A stretch of 34,813 nucleotides of DNA from Bacillota bacterium (GTDB lineage Bacteria; Bacillota; Clostridia; Tissierellales; Peptoniphilaceae): positions 3,656 to 38,468 of the forward strand of contig JAUNLQ010000012.1 in assembly GCA_030532225.1 (NCBI GenBank). Direction: 5' to 3'. Position 1 is the stretch's first letter, and each line of letters starts with the position of its first letter. Both the position numbers and the translations under genes were made by a program. Below the pieces are notes generated by a model that had not been told where the DNA came from, did no database searches, and worked only from the letters and a program-made list of their open reading frames with translations. Shown one piece after another: positions 26,187 through 32,485 of this stretch.

Positions 26187-26741
26187 TTATTGGTCTTGGT
26201 TTTCTTTGTGGGCCAGGTCTTGTATCATTTTTTCTTCTTCTTGGCTGGTGGTTTTTTCTAAGAGCCAGGCTGATATAAAAATTACAAATAGGTTCAATAC
26301 AAATCGCAAGAGGGTAAATTTTCCTCCTAGCTGGGTTATTTCAAATAGGAGCATTGGGATTTTTGTTGCTGACCAGGCTCCTACAAAGATAAATACGTTC
26401 GTCAGGCTAACTCCTTTTCTCAAGAAAAGGGCTGCTACTGGAAAGGAGGCATAAAGTGGCCCTGAGGTAAAGGATCCTAAGACAAAGGCGAAGGCTGCTC
26501 CTTTTATTCCTGATCCTTTGCCCATGTATTTCATTATAGTTTCTTTGGGAACCCAGACGTCCATAAGGCCTAGGAGTAGGAAGATTGGCGGGATTACTGA
26601 TAGCATGCCTAGGAAGTTGTCAAAGGATAGGCTGGCTATTTCTTTTCCTTTTTCTGGTTCTATTATTAATACTACTATGTTTATAAGTACTAAAATCAAA
26701 AAGAACTTGTATCGTTTTATAAATTTTTTTAGTTTTTCCAT
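26187..26741 (-). CDS. Permease half, DUF318/YraQ-ArsP type (second gene)
   Basis: A protein of 184 residues with about five membrane segments. The GSFTSGPLYASFPVAALFLRKG segment (written here in part: SGPLYASFPVAALFLRKG) is the conserved pore-like motif of the COG0701 permeases, with GAWSATKIPMLLFE after it. The start ATG (26739-26741) overlaps the stop codon of the upstream gene in TAATG, so the two are translationally coupled and probably form a heterodimer. Related full-length permeases export organoarsenicals or unknown solutes; no substrate can be assigned. Confidence 0.8.
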   Translation of the reverse strand: MEKLKKFIKRYKFFLILVLINIVVLIIEPEKGKEIASLSFDNFLGMLSVIPPIFLLLGLMDVWVPKETIMKYMGKGSGIKGAAFAFVLGSFTSGPLYASFPVAALFLRKGVSLTNVFIFVGAWSATKIPMLLFEITQLGGKFTLLRFVLNLFVIFISAWLLEKTTSQEEEKMIQDLAHKENQDQ

Positions 26742-27268
26742 TACATTAACCACCCTATTATTGTTGATGTGATGATGGTGAAGACCAAGAACATTAGGTT
26801 TCTTTTTAGGGCCAGCTTCTTGCCAAAGTATTTCATTTCTAAGGGCAAGGTGGCTAGGCCTACCATCATTAGTGTTGAGATAAAGATTGCTAGTTGTCCA
26901 TAGCCTGCTCCTGCTGCTAGGAGAGATGCTGCTAGGGGAAAGGCTACAAAGCCTGGGATTAGGGTTATGCAACCTATGGTTCCTGCTATGATCATGCCTT
27001 TTATGCCTGAGTCGGCTCCTAGGAGTCTGGATATTGTTTGGGCATCTAAGAAGCTAAGGCTAAAGCCTATTAGCATTAGGACTGTGCCTACTGGTGGCAG
27101 GATGTTTTCAAAGGACTTCCATGCCTTTTTTAGGGCTAGTTTGGTTTTTTCTTTGTCTTTTATTAGGGATAACAAAAGACTGGACAGGGATAGTATATAT
27201 AAAATTTTTGTAAACACTTTTTTCCTCCTTTGTTCTTTTATTTGTGTCTGTAATATATTGTTTTTCAT
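26741..27268 (-). CDS. Permease half, DUF318/YraQ-ArsP type (first gene)
   Basis: A protein of 175 residues with about four membrane segments. The GCITLIPGFVAFPLAASLLAAG region (cut to IPGFVAFPLAASLLAAG) matches the same pore motif as in its downstream partner, so the two are homologous halves. The first 40 residues are polar and basic (QIKEQRRKKVFTK). The ribosome site before ATG 27268 is weak (AAAGAGA). Another ATG four bases upstream is out of frame. It heads a two-gene operon ending in a strong terminator before the tRNA gene. Confidence 0.78.
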   Translation of the reverse strand: MKNNILQTQIKEQRRKKVFTKILYILSLSSLLLSLIKDKEKTKLALKKAWKSFENILPPVGTVLMLIGFSLSFLDAQTISRLLGADSGIKGMIIAGTIGCITLIPGFVAFPLAASLLAAGAGYGQLAIFISTLMMVGLATLPLEMKYFGKKLALKRNLMFLVFTIITSTIIGWLM

Positions 27269-27460
27269 TCATGTCTCTTTTTATATTATAACCTTTTTGT
27301 AGATTTCTATAGATATTTGTCTTAAGTTTTCTTATTTTTTCTTGGGTTTTTCTTTTGTTTTTGGGGATTTTCTTGGTTTTTTAGTTTTTTTCTTTGTAAG
27401 TAGGGTATTTATATTTATGTTTAATTTTGTATTTTAGGAGGGGATTTTTCAGGGACTTGG

Positions 27461-27913
27461 ATGACATGTTTTGGTCCTTGTTTGTTTATGAAAAAGATTT
27501 TTTTGAAATTTTTAGGTCTGGTGGCTGTTGTGTTGGGGACTGTGGGTCTTTTTCTGCCTGTTATTCCCACTACGCCTTTTCTCCTTCTGGCTGCCTGGTC
27601 CTTTTTGAATAGTTCTCAGTCTCTTTATAACTGGCTTATGAACCACAGGGTTTTGGGCCTTTATATTAGGTCATATGTTGAGTACAAGGGAGTAAGCAGG
27701 TCTCACAAGGTCTTTGCTATTACTACTCTTTGGCTTACTATGTTTTTGTCCATGTATTTGGTGGACAAGGTTTTTGTAAGGCTTGTTCTTGGGCTTATTG
27801 GGATTTTGGTGACTATTCACCTACTTAAGCTAAGGACTTTATCCAAGGCTGAGATGGAAGAGCTGGACAAGATGAGACGTCAGGGCCAAGATAGGCTTAG
27901 TCAGCAGGTCTAA
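27461..27913 (+). CDS. DUF454 (YbaN-like) small membrane protein
   Basis: A protein of 150 residues. The family core begins at MKKIFLKFLGLVAVVLG (ATG 27488) with the typical LGTVGLFLPVIPTTPFLLLA first hairpin, then SFLNSSQSLYNWLMNHRVLG and further membrane segments. Function of the family is unknown. ATG 27461 gives a longer form; AGGAGGGG (27436-27443) is rather far upstream of it, and ATG 27488 lacks a clear site, so the start is uncertain. Divergent from the permease pair. Confidence 0.8.
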   Translation: MTCFGPCLFMKKIFLKFLGLVAVVLGTVGLFLPVIPTTPFLLLAAWSFLNSSQSLYNWLMNHRVLGLYIRSYVEYKGVSRSHKVFAITTLWLTMFLSMYLVDKVFVRLVLGLIGILVTIHLLKLRTLSKAEMEELDKMRRQGQDRLSQQV

Positions 27914-28036
27914 GTTTAGGCTTAGGTTAAACTTGAAGATATATACTCTTACAGAATGATTGTGTAAAGACTTGAAGAATATAAAAATAATTATAAATGA
28001 GCATATAAGGAGAAAGAACAATATTAAACTTTTAAG

Positions 28037-28319
28037 TTGATAAGTATAAAAGATGGATTTTATCACTATGAAATTTATCCAGAAGGAAAAATAGAAGACA
28101 AAGGATGGATTATATTTAATCCTATTGAAAAGAAAGTTATAGAAAAAAAGGAACCGAAAGGCAGCTTTGAATACATAGCTCATTTTGCAAATAACGTGCG
28201 AGATGAGAATGGAAACTACAAAAAAGAAGGAATGGTTGCCTGGTATTAAGGACACTAGCTATTTACAGATGCAAGAAAAAGATTATGAAAGAACAAAAGT
28301 AATAACATATTATGAGTAA
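28037..28319 (+). pseudogene. Small hypothetical gene, frameshifted
   Basis: The first frame (TTG 28037 to TAA 28249) encodes 70 residues (SIKDGFYHYEIYPEGKIEDK ... GNYKKEGMVAWY). The reading continues in another frame from 28251 (DTSYLQMQEKDYERTKVITYYE in part: DTSYLQMQEKDYERTKV) to TAA 28319. Together they look like one protein of about 93 residues with an indel at 28246-28251. AAGGAG at 28008-28012 is too far from the TTG, so the 5' end may be damaged too. Family not recognised; size and setting would suit a toxin-immunity gene, but that is a guess. Confidence 0.5.
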
Positions 28320-28402
28320 AAATTACCAATATTATTCCTATAAGAGGTGAGCACTTTGATTAACTGATATTCAGTAGAAAATGCAAAAAAATAAAGATAA
28401 TA

Positions 28403-28561
28403 TTGAAATATGGAACAGAATTATTATGTTCGGGAAATGGATTTGAATTTAGAGAAGATATTGAAGAAGAGGAAGATATGTTTTTTGTAGAATATCAAGG
28501 AAAGCCAATGATGATTCCAATCTCCTATATTGAGTATGAAATTTTAATAGAAGGAAACTAG
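28403..28561 (+). pseudogene. Remnant of a small hypothetical gene
   Basis: An in-frame stretch of 52 residues (KYGTELLCSGNGFEF, acidic EDIEEEED, then FFVEYQGKPMMIPISYIEYE) ends at TAG 28561. The same frame extends upstream through a stop at about 28362, so it is the tail of a decayed gene. No start with a ribosome site is evident. Family not recognised. Confidence 0.4.
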
Positions 28562-28615
28562 GTATTAATAAAACTTATCTTCAAAATGGAGTAATAAAAA
28601 AATATAAAAAATCAG

Positions 28616-28644
28616 TTGATTTTAGGCCAAAAAAGTTATAAAAT
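28616..28644 (+). promoter_or_regulatory. Probable promoter of the NYN nuclease gene
   Basis: TTGATT and TAAAAT (within GTTATAAAATAT) are 17 bases apart, giving a start near 28650 at the foot of the first leader hairpin. Confidence 0.6.
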
Positions 28645-28649
28645 ATATA

Positions 28650-28755
28650 CACAGTAAATATTTCTTGAGAAATATTAGCTGTAAAATATTTTAATCCAAT
28701 CCTTGGTAGTAGATCTCCCACCCTAAGGGAAGCTTTCGAATCCAAGGATTTTTTT
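28650..28755 (+). ncRNA. Structured leader/attenuator of the NYN gene
   Basis: Hairpin 1: ACAG (28651-28654) plus AATATTTCT (28657-28665) pair with AGAAATATT (28668-28676) plus CTGT (28679-28682). Then AATCCTTGG (28698-28706) pairs with CCAAGGATT (28742-28750) followed by a T run to 28755. This is a terminator with an inner TCCC/GGGA stem. It ends just before AAGGAG (28756-28761) and ATG 28767, so it must be read through or refolded for the gene to be expressed. Confidence 0.65.
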
Positions 28756-28766
28756 AAGGAGTTGTT

Positions 28767-29450
28767 ATGAAAGCAGCAATATTAGTTGATGGCGGTTATT
28801 ATAGAAAAATTGCATTAGCTGCCTTTGGACAAAAATCCCCAAAAGACACTGCCATTGAATTAGTCACCTATTGTATGAGACATTTGCATGAACAAAGATA
28901 CAAAAGAAAAATCCACTATGAACTTTATAGAATTTTTTATTATGACTGTCCTCCCTTAGAAAACAGCATTTATAATCCTTTATTAGACAAAGCTGTTAAC
29001 ATGAAAAATCATTCACACTATAAATGGATGAACGAATTTCTAAAAGAACTTACCAAAAAAAGAAAATTAGCCTTACGTCTAGGAAAACAGTCATACAAAG
29101 AAAGTAACTACACCCTAAAATATGATAGCGTAAAAAAATTAATGAAAAAGAAAATTACTGTAGAAGATTTAACAGACCAAGATTTTTACTTAACTTCCAA
29201 ACAAAAGGGTGTAGACATGAAAATAGGAGTTGACATTGCATCCTTATCCTATAAAAAACAGGTGGATAAGATAATTTTAATAGCAGGAGACTCTGATTTT
29301 GTTCCAGCCTCCAAACTAGCAAGAAGAGAAGGTATTGACTTTGTTCTAGACTCCCTAGGAAGAGGAATATCAGAAGACCTATTCGAACATATAGATGGAC
29401 TTAGATTCTGTGATAATAGATTAAAAGAAAATTACAAACAAAGAACATAA
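28767..29450 (+). CDS. NYN domain (PIN-like) RNase, LabA/DUF88 type
   Basis: A protein of 227 residues. The NYN acidic sites are present: Asp8-Gly9-Gly10 (AILVDGGYYRK), the central KGVDMKIGVDIASLSY with two aspartates, and the third site IAGDSDFVPASKLARREG. NYN proteins are metal-dependent RNases related to PIN domains. A basic insert at residues 95-140 (KKRKLALRLGK, SVKKLMKKK) could bind RNA. AAGGAG precedes the ATG. It is flanked by a structured attenuator and a pseudoknot-like small RNA, and a toxin-antitoxin pair follows. The RNA partner is inferred. Confidence 0.88.
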   Translation: MKAAILVDGGYYRKIALAAFGQKSPKDTAIELVTYCMRHLHEQRYKRKIHYELYRIFYYDCPPLENSIYNPLLDKAVNMKNHSHYKWMNEFLKELTKKRKLALRLGKQSYKESNYTLKYDSVKKLMKKKITVEDLTDQDFYLTSKQKGVDMKIGVDIASLSYKKQVDKIILIAGDSDFVPASKLARREGIDFVLDSLGRGISEDLFEHIDGLRFCDNRLKENYKQRT

Positions 29451-29466
29451 AACCTGAAAAACATGA

Positions 29467-29472
29467 TATAAT
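29467..29472 (+). promoter_or_regulatory. Extended -10 promoter of the small RNA downstream of the NYN gene
   Basis: TGATATAAT contains a perfect TATAAT with the TGn extension. No good -35 box is seen. Start expected near 29479. Confidence 0.55.
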
Positions 29473-29478
29473 AACACC

Positions 29479-29593
29479 ACCAAACAGCAAAAGCTGTAAA
29501 TGGACTTGGGTACAGTAAGCCTCTCAAAGAAGCTCAAACGAACTGTGCGAAAGCTTTGAGCCTACTTGTTGATGAAACAAGTAGGCTTTTTTT
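29479..29593 (+). ncRNA. Candidate small RNA with H-type pseudoknot, partner of the NYN nuclease
   Basis: About 115 nt. Hairpin ACAGC-AAAA-GCTGT (29484-29497). GTACAGT (29510-29516) can pair with ACTGTGC (29542-29548), seven pairs including one G-U. CTCAAAG (29523-29529) can pair with CTTTGAG (29554-29560), or GCTCAAA (29532-29538) with TTTGAGC (29555-29561). Either choice interleaves with the first helix and makes a pseudoknot. A perfect 11-bp terminator (29560-29570 with 29576-29586) and T7 end it. No coding potential is seen. Matches no RNA class I know. Confidence 0.6.
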
Positions 29594-29777
29594 ATATAAA
29601 TATTTCCAAATTAATGTCTACTATTTTGAATATGTTCCAATCACTCTAAGCAAGGTGTTAAAAGAGATAATTATAAATATAAAAAATATCGTAACTCTAT
29701 TATTATACCACGACATATAGTAGCTTTTAAATTTTTTGACTATGATATAATTAAATTAAATAAGGAGGAGGCTAGAG

Positions 29778-30290
29778 ATGACGAAAGTTAAAGAAGTTGC
29801 AAAATATCTTATTTTTGCCTATGAGAGACAAACCAGTTCACAATTTGAAAACAGCGAATTAAAATTGCAAAAACTTATGTATTTAATCCAAAGAGAATCT
29901 CTATGCTTGACAGGAGAAGTTATGTTCGATACCAAATTTGAGGGTTGGAAACAAGGACCAGTTATTCCTGAACTTAGATTCTATTTTGAAAATGACTATG
30001 AAGTGTTAAACTCAATAGAAGATTCTAATCTAAGCAGCCAAGAAATGTATATTATAAACAATGTAATTGCACAGTACGGCATGTATGAATCCTGGTATTT
30101 AGCAAATCTTACTCATGAAGAATCTTCCTGGCTTAACAGTCGAAGAGGCCTAAACAAGAACGAACATGGTTGCAATTATTTAAGTGTAGACGATATAAAA
30201 AATGATGCAAAAAAAATTAGGCAGTATGATTATATTTTCGATATGTATTTAGATGAATTCGAAGATGTGGAAGAAGATAACTATGTCTAA
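29778..30290 (+). CDS. Panacea-domain antitoxin (DUF4065, SocA/GepA-like)
   Basis: A protein of 170 residues. The Panacea fold is recognisable from KVKEVAKYLIFAYE, the LKLQKLMYLIQ helix, FEGWKQGPVIPELRFYFE and the later HEESSWLNSRRGL. Panacea domains neutralise many unrelated toxins in two-gene systems. GGAGGAGG lies upstream of ATG 29778. The last eight bases overlap the next gene, so antitoxin and toxin are translationally coupled. Confidence 0.85.
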   Translation: MTKVKEVAKYLIFAYERQTSSQFENSELKLQKLMYLIQRESLCLTGEVMFDTKFEGWKQGPVIPELRFYFENDYEVLNSIEDSNLSSQEMYIINNVIAQYGMYESWYLANLTHEESSWLNSRRGLNKNEHGCNYLSVDDIKNDAKKIRQYDYIFDMYLDEFEDVEEDNYV

Positions 30291-30666
30291 TCACCTAGGT
30301 TGTATATATAGTGTAGCCTTTAGATACTATGACAATAAAAGTGGAAAAATGGCAACAAAAAGAAGACCATTTTTGATAATAAAAGAGGAAGAAGGAGCTT
30401 TCCCTAGAGACCTAACCTGTCTACCAGTATCTAAGGTTACCAATAAAAATAGAATGGACAATTACTACGATATAAGAGTTTCAAGAAAAGATTATCCATT
30501 ACTAAATTTAAATGAACCAGTTTCATATATTCGTAGTCATAAGGTACAAACTATCAACGAAAAAGACCTACTGTTAAAAATTTGTGACAACTGTGAATAT
30601 GCTTATCCTGATTTATATGAAGATATAAGACGTAAAATAAAAGCATTTTATGGAGATATTCTATAA
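30283..30666 (+). CDS. PemK/MazF-like toxin of the Panacea pair
   Basis: A protein of 127 residues. It starts at ATG 30283, overlapping the antitoxin stop within ATGTCTAA. GCIYSVAFRYYDNKSGK, KRRPFLIIKEEEG and LTCLPVSKV fit the PemK/MazF beta-barrel order (glycine-Tyr start, Arg-Pro before a hydrophobic strand, then a T-x-L-P-type strand). Such toxins cleave mRNA or tRNA. Sequence identity to classical MazF looks low, so the assignment rests on pattern and on the antitoxin next door. Confidence 0.65.
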   Translation: MSNHLGCIYSVAFRYYDNKSGKMATKRRPFLIIKEEEGAFPRDLTCLPVSKVTNKNRMDNYYDIRVSRKDYPLLNLNEPVSYIRSHKVQTINEKDLLLKICDNCEYAYPDLYEDIRRKIKAFYGDIL

Positions 30667-30688
30667 AGACTATGCTTAAACTGCATTA

Positions 30689-30754
30689 GTGTCAACCATT
30701 GAAGACATATTATCCGCACTCATCTATCCAGCAATGATTCCAGATGATTTTTAA
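30689..30754 (+). CDS. Possible 21-residue peptide or gene fragment
   Basis: GTG-initiated frame encoding STIEDILSALIYPAMIPDDF after the start residue, ending at TAA 30754. No ribosome site is seen. It could be the N-terminus of a lost gene; coding status is doubtful. Confidence 0.2.
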   Translation: MSTIEDILSALIYPAMIPDDF

Positions 30755-30787
30755 CTTGTTAGAAATATATAAAGTTGTTACTTTTAG

Positions 30788-30826
30788 AGGTTTTAGGGTT
30801 TAGCAAACAAGCCCTAGAACCTTTTT
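30788..30826 (+). terminator. Terminator after the toxin-antitoxin operon
   Basis: AGGTTTTAGGG pairs with CCCTAGAACCT around a loop of about 13 nt, followed by T6. Confidence 0.8.
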
Positions 30827-30966
30827 TAATGTAAACTTTCATTCATAAAAAAACTAAACTAGAATAAAAGGATCAAAATTATTAAGAAAACAATCGTGAG
30901 AAATCGTGAGAGGTAAAAACTTATACTAATTAAAGATAAAATAAAAAAATCATTGGCTCACGCAGT

Positions 30967-31139
30967 GGCGAAAGCCCCAAATTGCAAAGCAATTTCCTTA
31001 CAAAGCCGTCAATCCTAGAAACAAAGAAATAAATATTTGTCGAGACCAAGTTTTTCTTCTCACAGCTCCACGCAGAGGCCGAAGTGGGTGTAGGAAGGGG
31101 TGGATTGTCAAGGAGGGGAAGGTGACGGGGGTTTGAAGC
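30967..31139 (+). repeat. Repeat R, copy 1
   Basis: GC-rich element. It opens with hairpin GGC-GAAA-GCC and hairpin AAATTGC-AAA-GCAATTT, has a middle section ending CACAGCTCCACGCAG, and closes with a G-rich tail (AGGAGGGGAAGGTGACGGGGG) shown here in part: GGAGGGGAAGGTGACGGGGG. Bases 30967-31075 are essentially identical to copy 2, exactly 410 bp downstream. Confidence 0.85.
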
Positions 31140-31140
31140 A

Positions 31141-31272
31141 ATAAAAATTAGTTTTTACTTTAAAAATTATAAAAATTTCAAAAGAACCTGTAAATAGTAA
31201 AGGCTTCGCCCCAGCAAGCTGGCTATTTACAGAACCTTTCTCAAAATTTTATTTATAATTGAGCAAAAACCA
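31141..31272 (+). repeat. Long-hairpin element X, copy 1 (MITE-like)
   Basis: Imperfect inverted repeat with arms of about 55 bp. The inner perfect arms are CTGTAAATAG (31188-31197) and CTATTTACAG (31223-31232), enclosing CCAGC-AA-GCTGG. Outer arms are AT-rich (GTTTTTACTTT against AGCAAAAAC). It joins repeat R copy 1 directly. A second copy lies at 34538. Confidence 0.8.
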
Positions 31273-31372
31273 AAGATCTGAGATTTGAAATATAGTAAGA
31301 AATCGGCGAAGCCACCATAATAAAGCTGGTCAAATTAAAATGTACAAAAATACAAAACAAACCTAACACCAC

Positions 31373-31544
31373 CAGGGGCGAAAGCCCCAAATTGCAAAGC
31401 AATTTCCTTACAAAGCCGTCAATCCTAGAAACAAAGAAATAAATATTTGTCGAGACCAAGTTTTTCTTCTCACAGCTCCACGCAGTGGCGGAACGGGGCC
31501 AAGGAAGGGGTGTCAAGGAGGGGAAGGTGACGGGGGTTTGAAGC
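31373..31544 (+). repeat. Repeat R, copy 2
   Basis: Opens with the full GGGGC-GAAA-GCCCC hairpin then AAATTGC-AAA-GCAATTT. Its tail has four G4-or-longer runs (GGGGCC, GGGGTG, GGGGAA, GGGGGT) spaced by 8-9 bases. Apparent reading frames across it are not coding. Confidence 0.85.
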
Positions 31545-31590
31545 CAAAATCTTTGATGATAAGATTAAATATTCTATAGGGAAAATTCTC

Positions 31591-31769
31591 CTAGCAAATG
31601 GCGATAGCTAAAATTGCGAAGCAATTTATAGACAAGGGAAAAAACAAACTACTGAAATTAAATAAATTGCAGAAAAAAAGCCCTTCACTTCACCAGCTCC
31701 ATGCAATGGCCGAAGCGGGTGAAGAAAGGGGTGGGTGTCGGGAGGGGAACGTGACGGGGGTTTGAAGCC
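31591..31769 (+). repeat. Repeat R, copy 3, with G-quadruplex motif
   Basis: Diverged copy. The first hairpin is GGCGATAGCT-like, the second AAATTGC-GAA-GCAATTT, and the middle has CCAGCTCCATGCAATGGC. The tail contains G4-T-G3-TGTC-G3-A-G4 at 31728-31747, a strong quadruplex motif, and ends GTGACGGGGGTTTGAAGCC. Confidence 0.8.
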
Positions 31770-31867
31770 CTAGTCGAAATCTTCGATTTCGTAACAGGCC
31801 TCATGCAAGAAATTCCCAAGAGAGCGACAGAAAGGAAGCTCGATTGGCAGAATTTCACTGCCTAGCT

Positions 31868-31912
31868 CCCCTTTCTTCCCCTCCTGACGTTGCCATTATG
31901 TAAAAACGACGA
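31868..31912 (-). repeat. Inverted fragment of repeat R tail
   Basis: On the minus strand it reads GGCAACGTCAGGAGGGGAAG followed by AAAGGGG, using the same words as the G-rich tails. Probably a rearranged fragment. Confidence 0.45.
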
Positions 31913-32010
31913 AATAAAATATAGAGTCGAGAAGAATTAAGAAATCGGCGAAGCTACAACAAACAATAACTATAGAAATAAAGTAACTACAAGAAAATAA
32001 AATTAGCCTA

Positions 32011-32052
32011 CCAGGGGCGAAAGCCCCAAATTGCGAAGCAATTTACTTACAA
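32011..32052 (+). repeat. Repeat R, copy 4 (head only)
   Basis: CCAGGGGCGAAAGCCCC followed by AAATTGC-GAA-GCAATTT. Preceded, as copy 2 is, by a block with AAGAAATCGGCGAAGC. The rest of the element is missing. Confidence 0.75.
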
Positions 32053-32129
32053 TGAAATTCATACTAGAAAAAAAGAAAAAAACAACAAAAAAACCTTTAT
32101 TACAGGACTGTTACAAAAGAGAAAACATA

Positions 32130-32158
32130 TTGACTTAAAGCTCAATTCTAGTTAAGAT
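32130..32158 (+). promoter_or_regulatory. Promoter of the SLH surface-protein gene
   Basis: TTGACT (32130-32135), 17 bases, TAAGAT (32153-32158). Gives a leader of about 320 nt. Confidence 0.6.
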
Positions 32159-32382
32159 AAAATAGTAAGAAGAAGAAAAAGTATATAAATAAATTTATGT
32201 AAAGTTTGTAAAATTTTTGTAAAGTATATAAAGACTTAAAAATTTTCTAACTTCCATAAAAATACTGAAATTCTTAAAGCTTTAAGAGCGAAAAAAGTAA
32301 TTGAAAAAATCTGAAACCTAGATTTTAACTTTATAAATAATAATCTTGGCTGAAACTCTTAAAGAACACGTAAGCTATTGTA

Positions 32383-32438
32383 GTAATACTAGGACAACCA
32401 GTCCTACTATTACAAAAACTCAAAAAATTTTTTGAGTT
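32383..32438 (+). promoter_or_regulatory. Two hairpins in the surface-protein leader
   Basis: GTAATACTAGGAC (32383-32395) pairs with GTCCTACTATTAC (32401-32413), 12 pairs with one C-C mismatch. Next is a perfect 22-bp palindrome at 32417-32438, centred on AAAAAATTTTTT. Neither is followed by a T run. They may protect the mRNA 5' end or control translation. Confidence 0.6.
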
Positions 32439-32485
32439 AGGAAAACGTAAACGATTTTAAGTTTATGTAAAGGAGGAAATATAAA

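Noticed and set aside
27427..27612. 61-codon frame overlapping the DUF454 gene
   Set aside because: Different frame from the recognisable DUF454 protein and no similarity to known proteins.
29479..29593. ToxIN-type type III antitoxin
   Set aside because: The RNA is not a tandem repeat, lies downstream of the protein gene, and the protein is an NYN nuclease rather than ToxN-like.
31253..31516. Minus-strand reading frame of 87 codons
   Set aside because: It lies entirely across repeat copies and has no ribosome site or recognisable protein.
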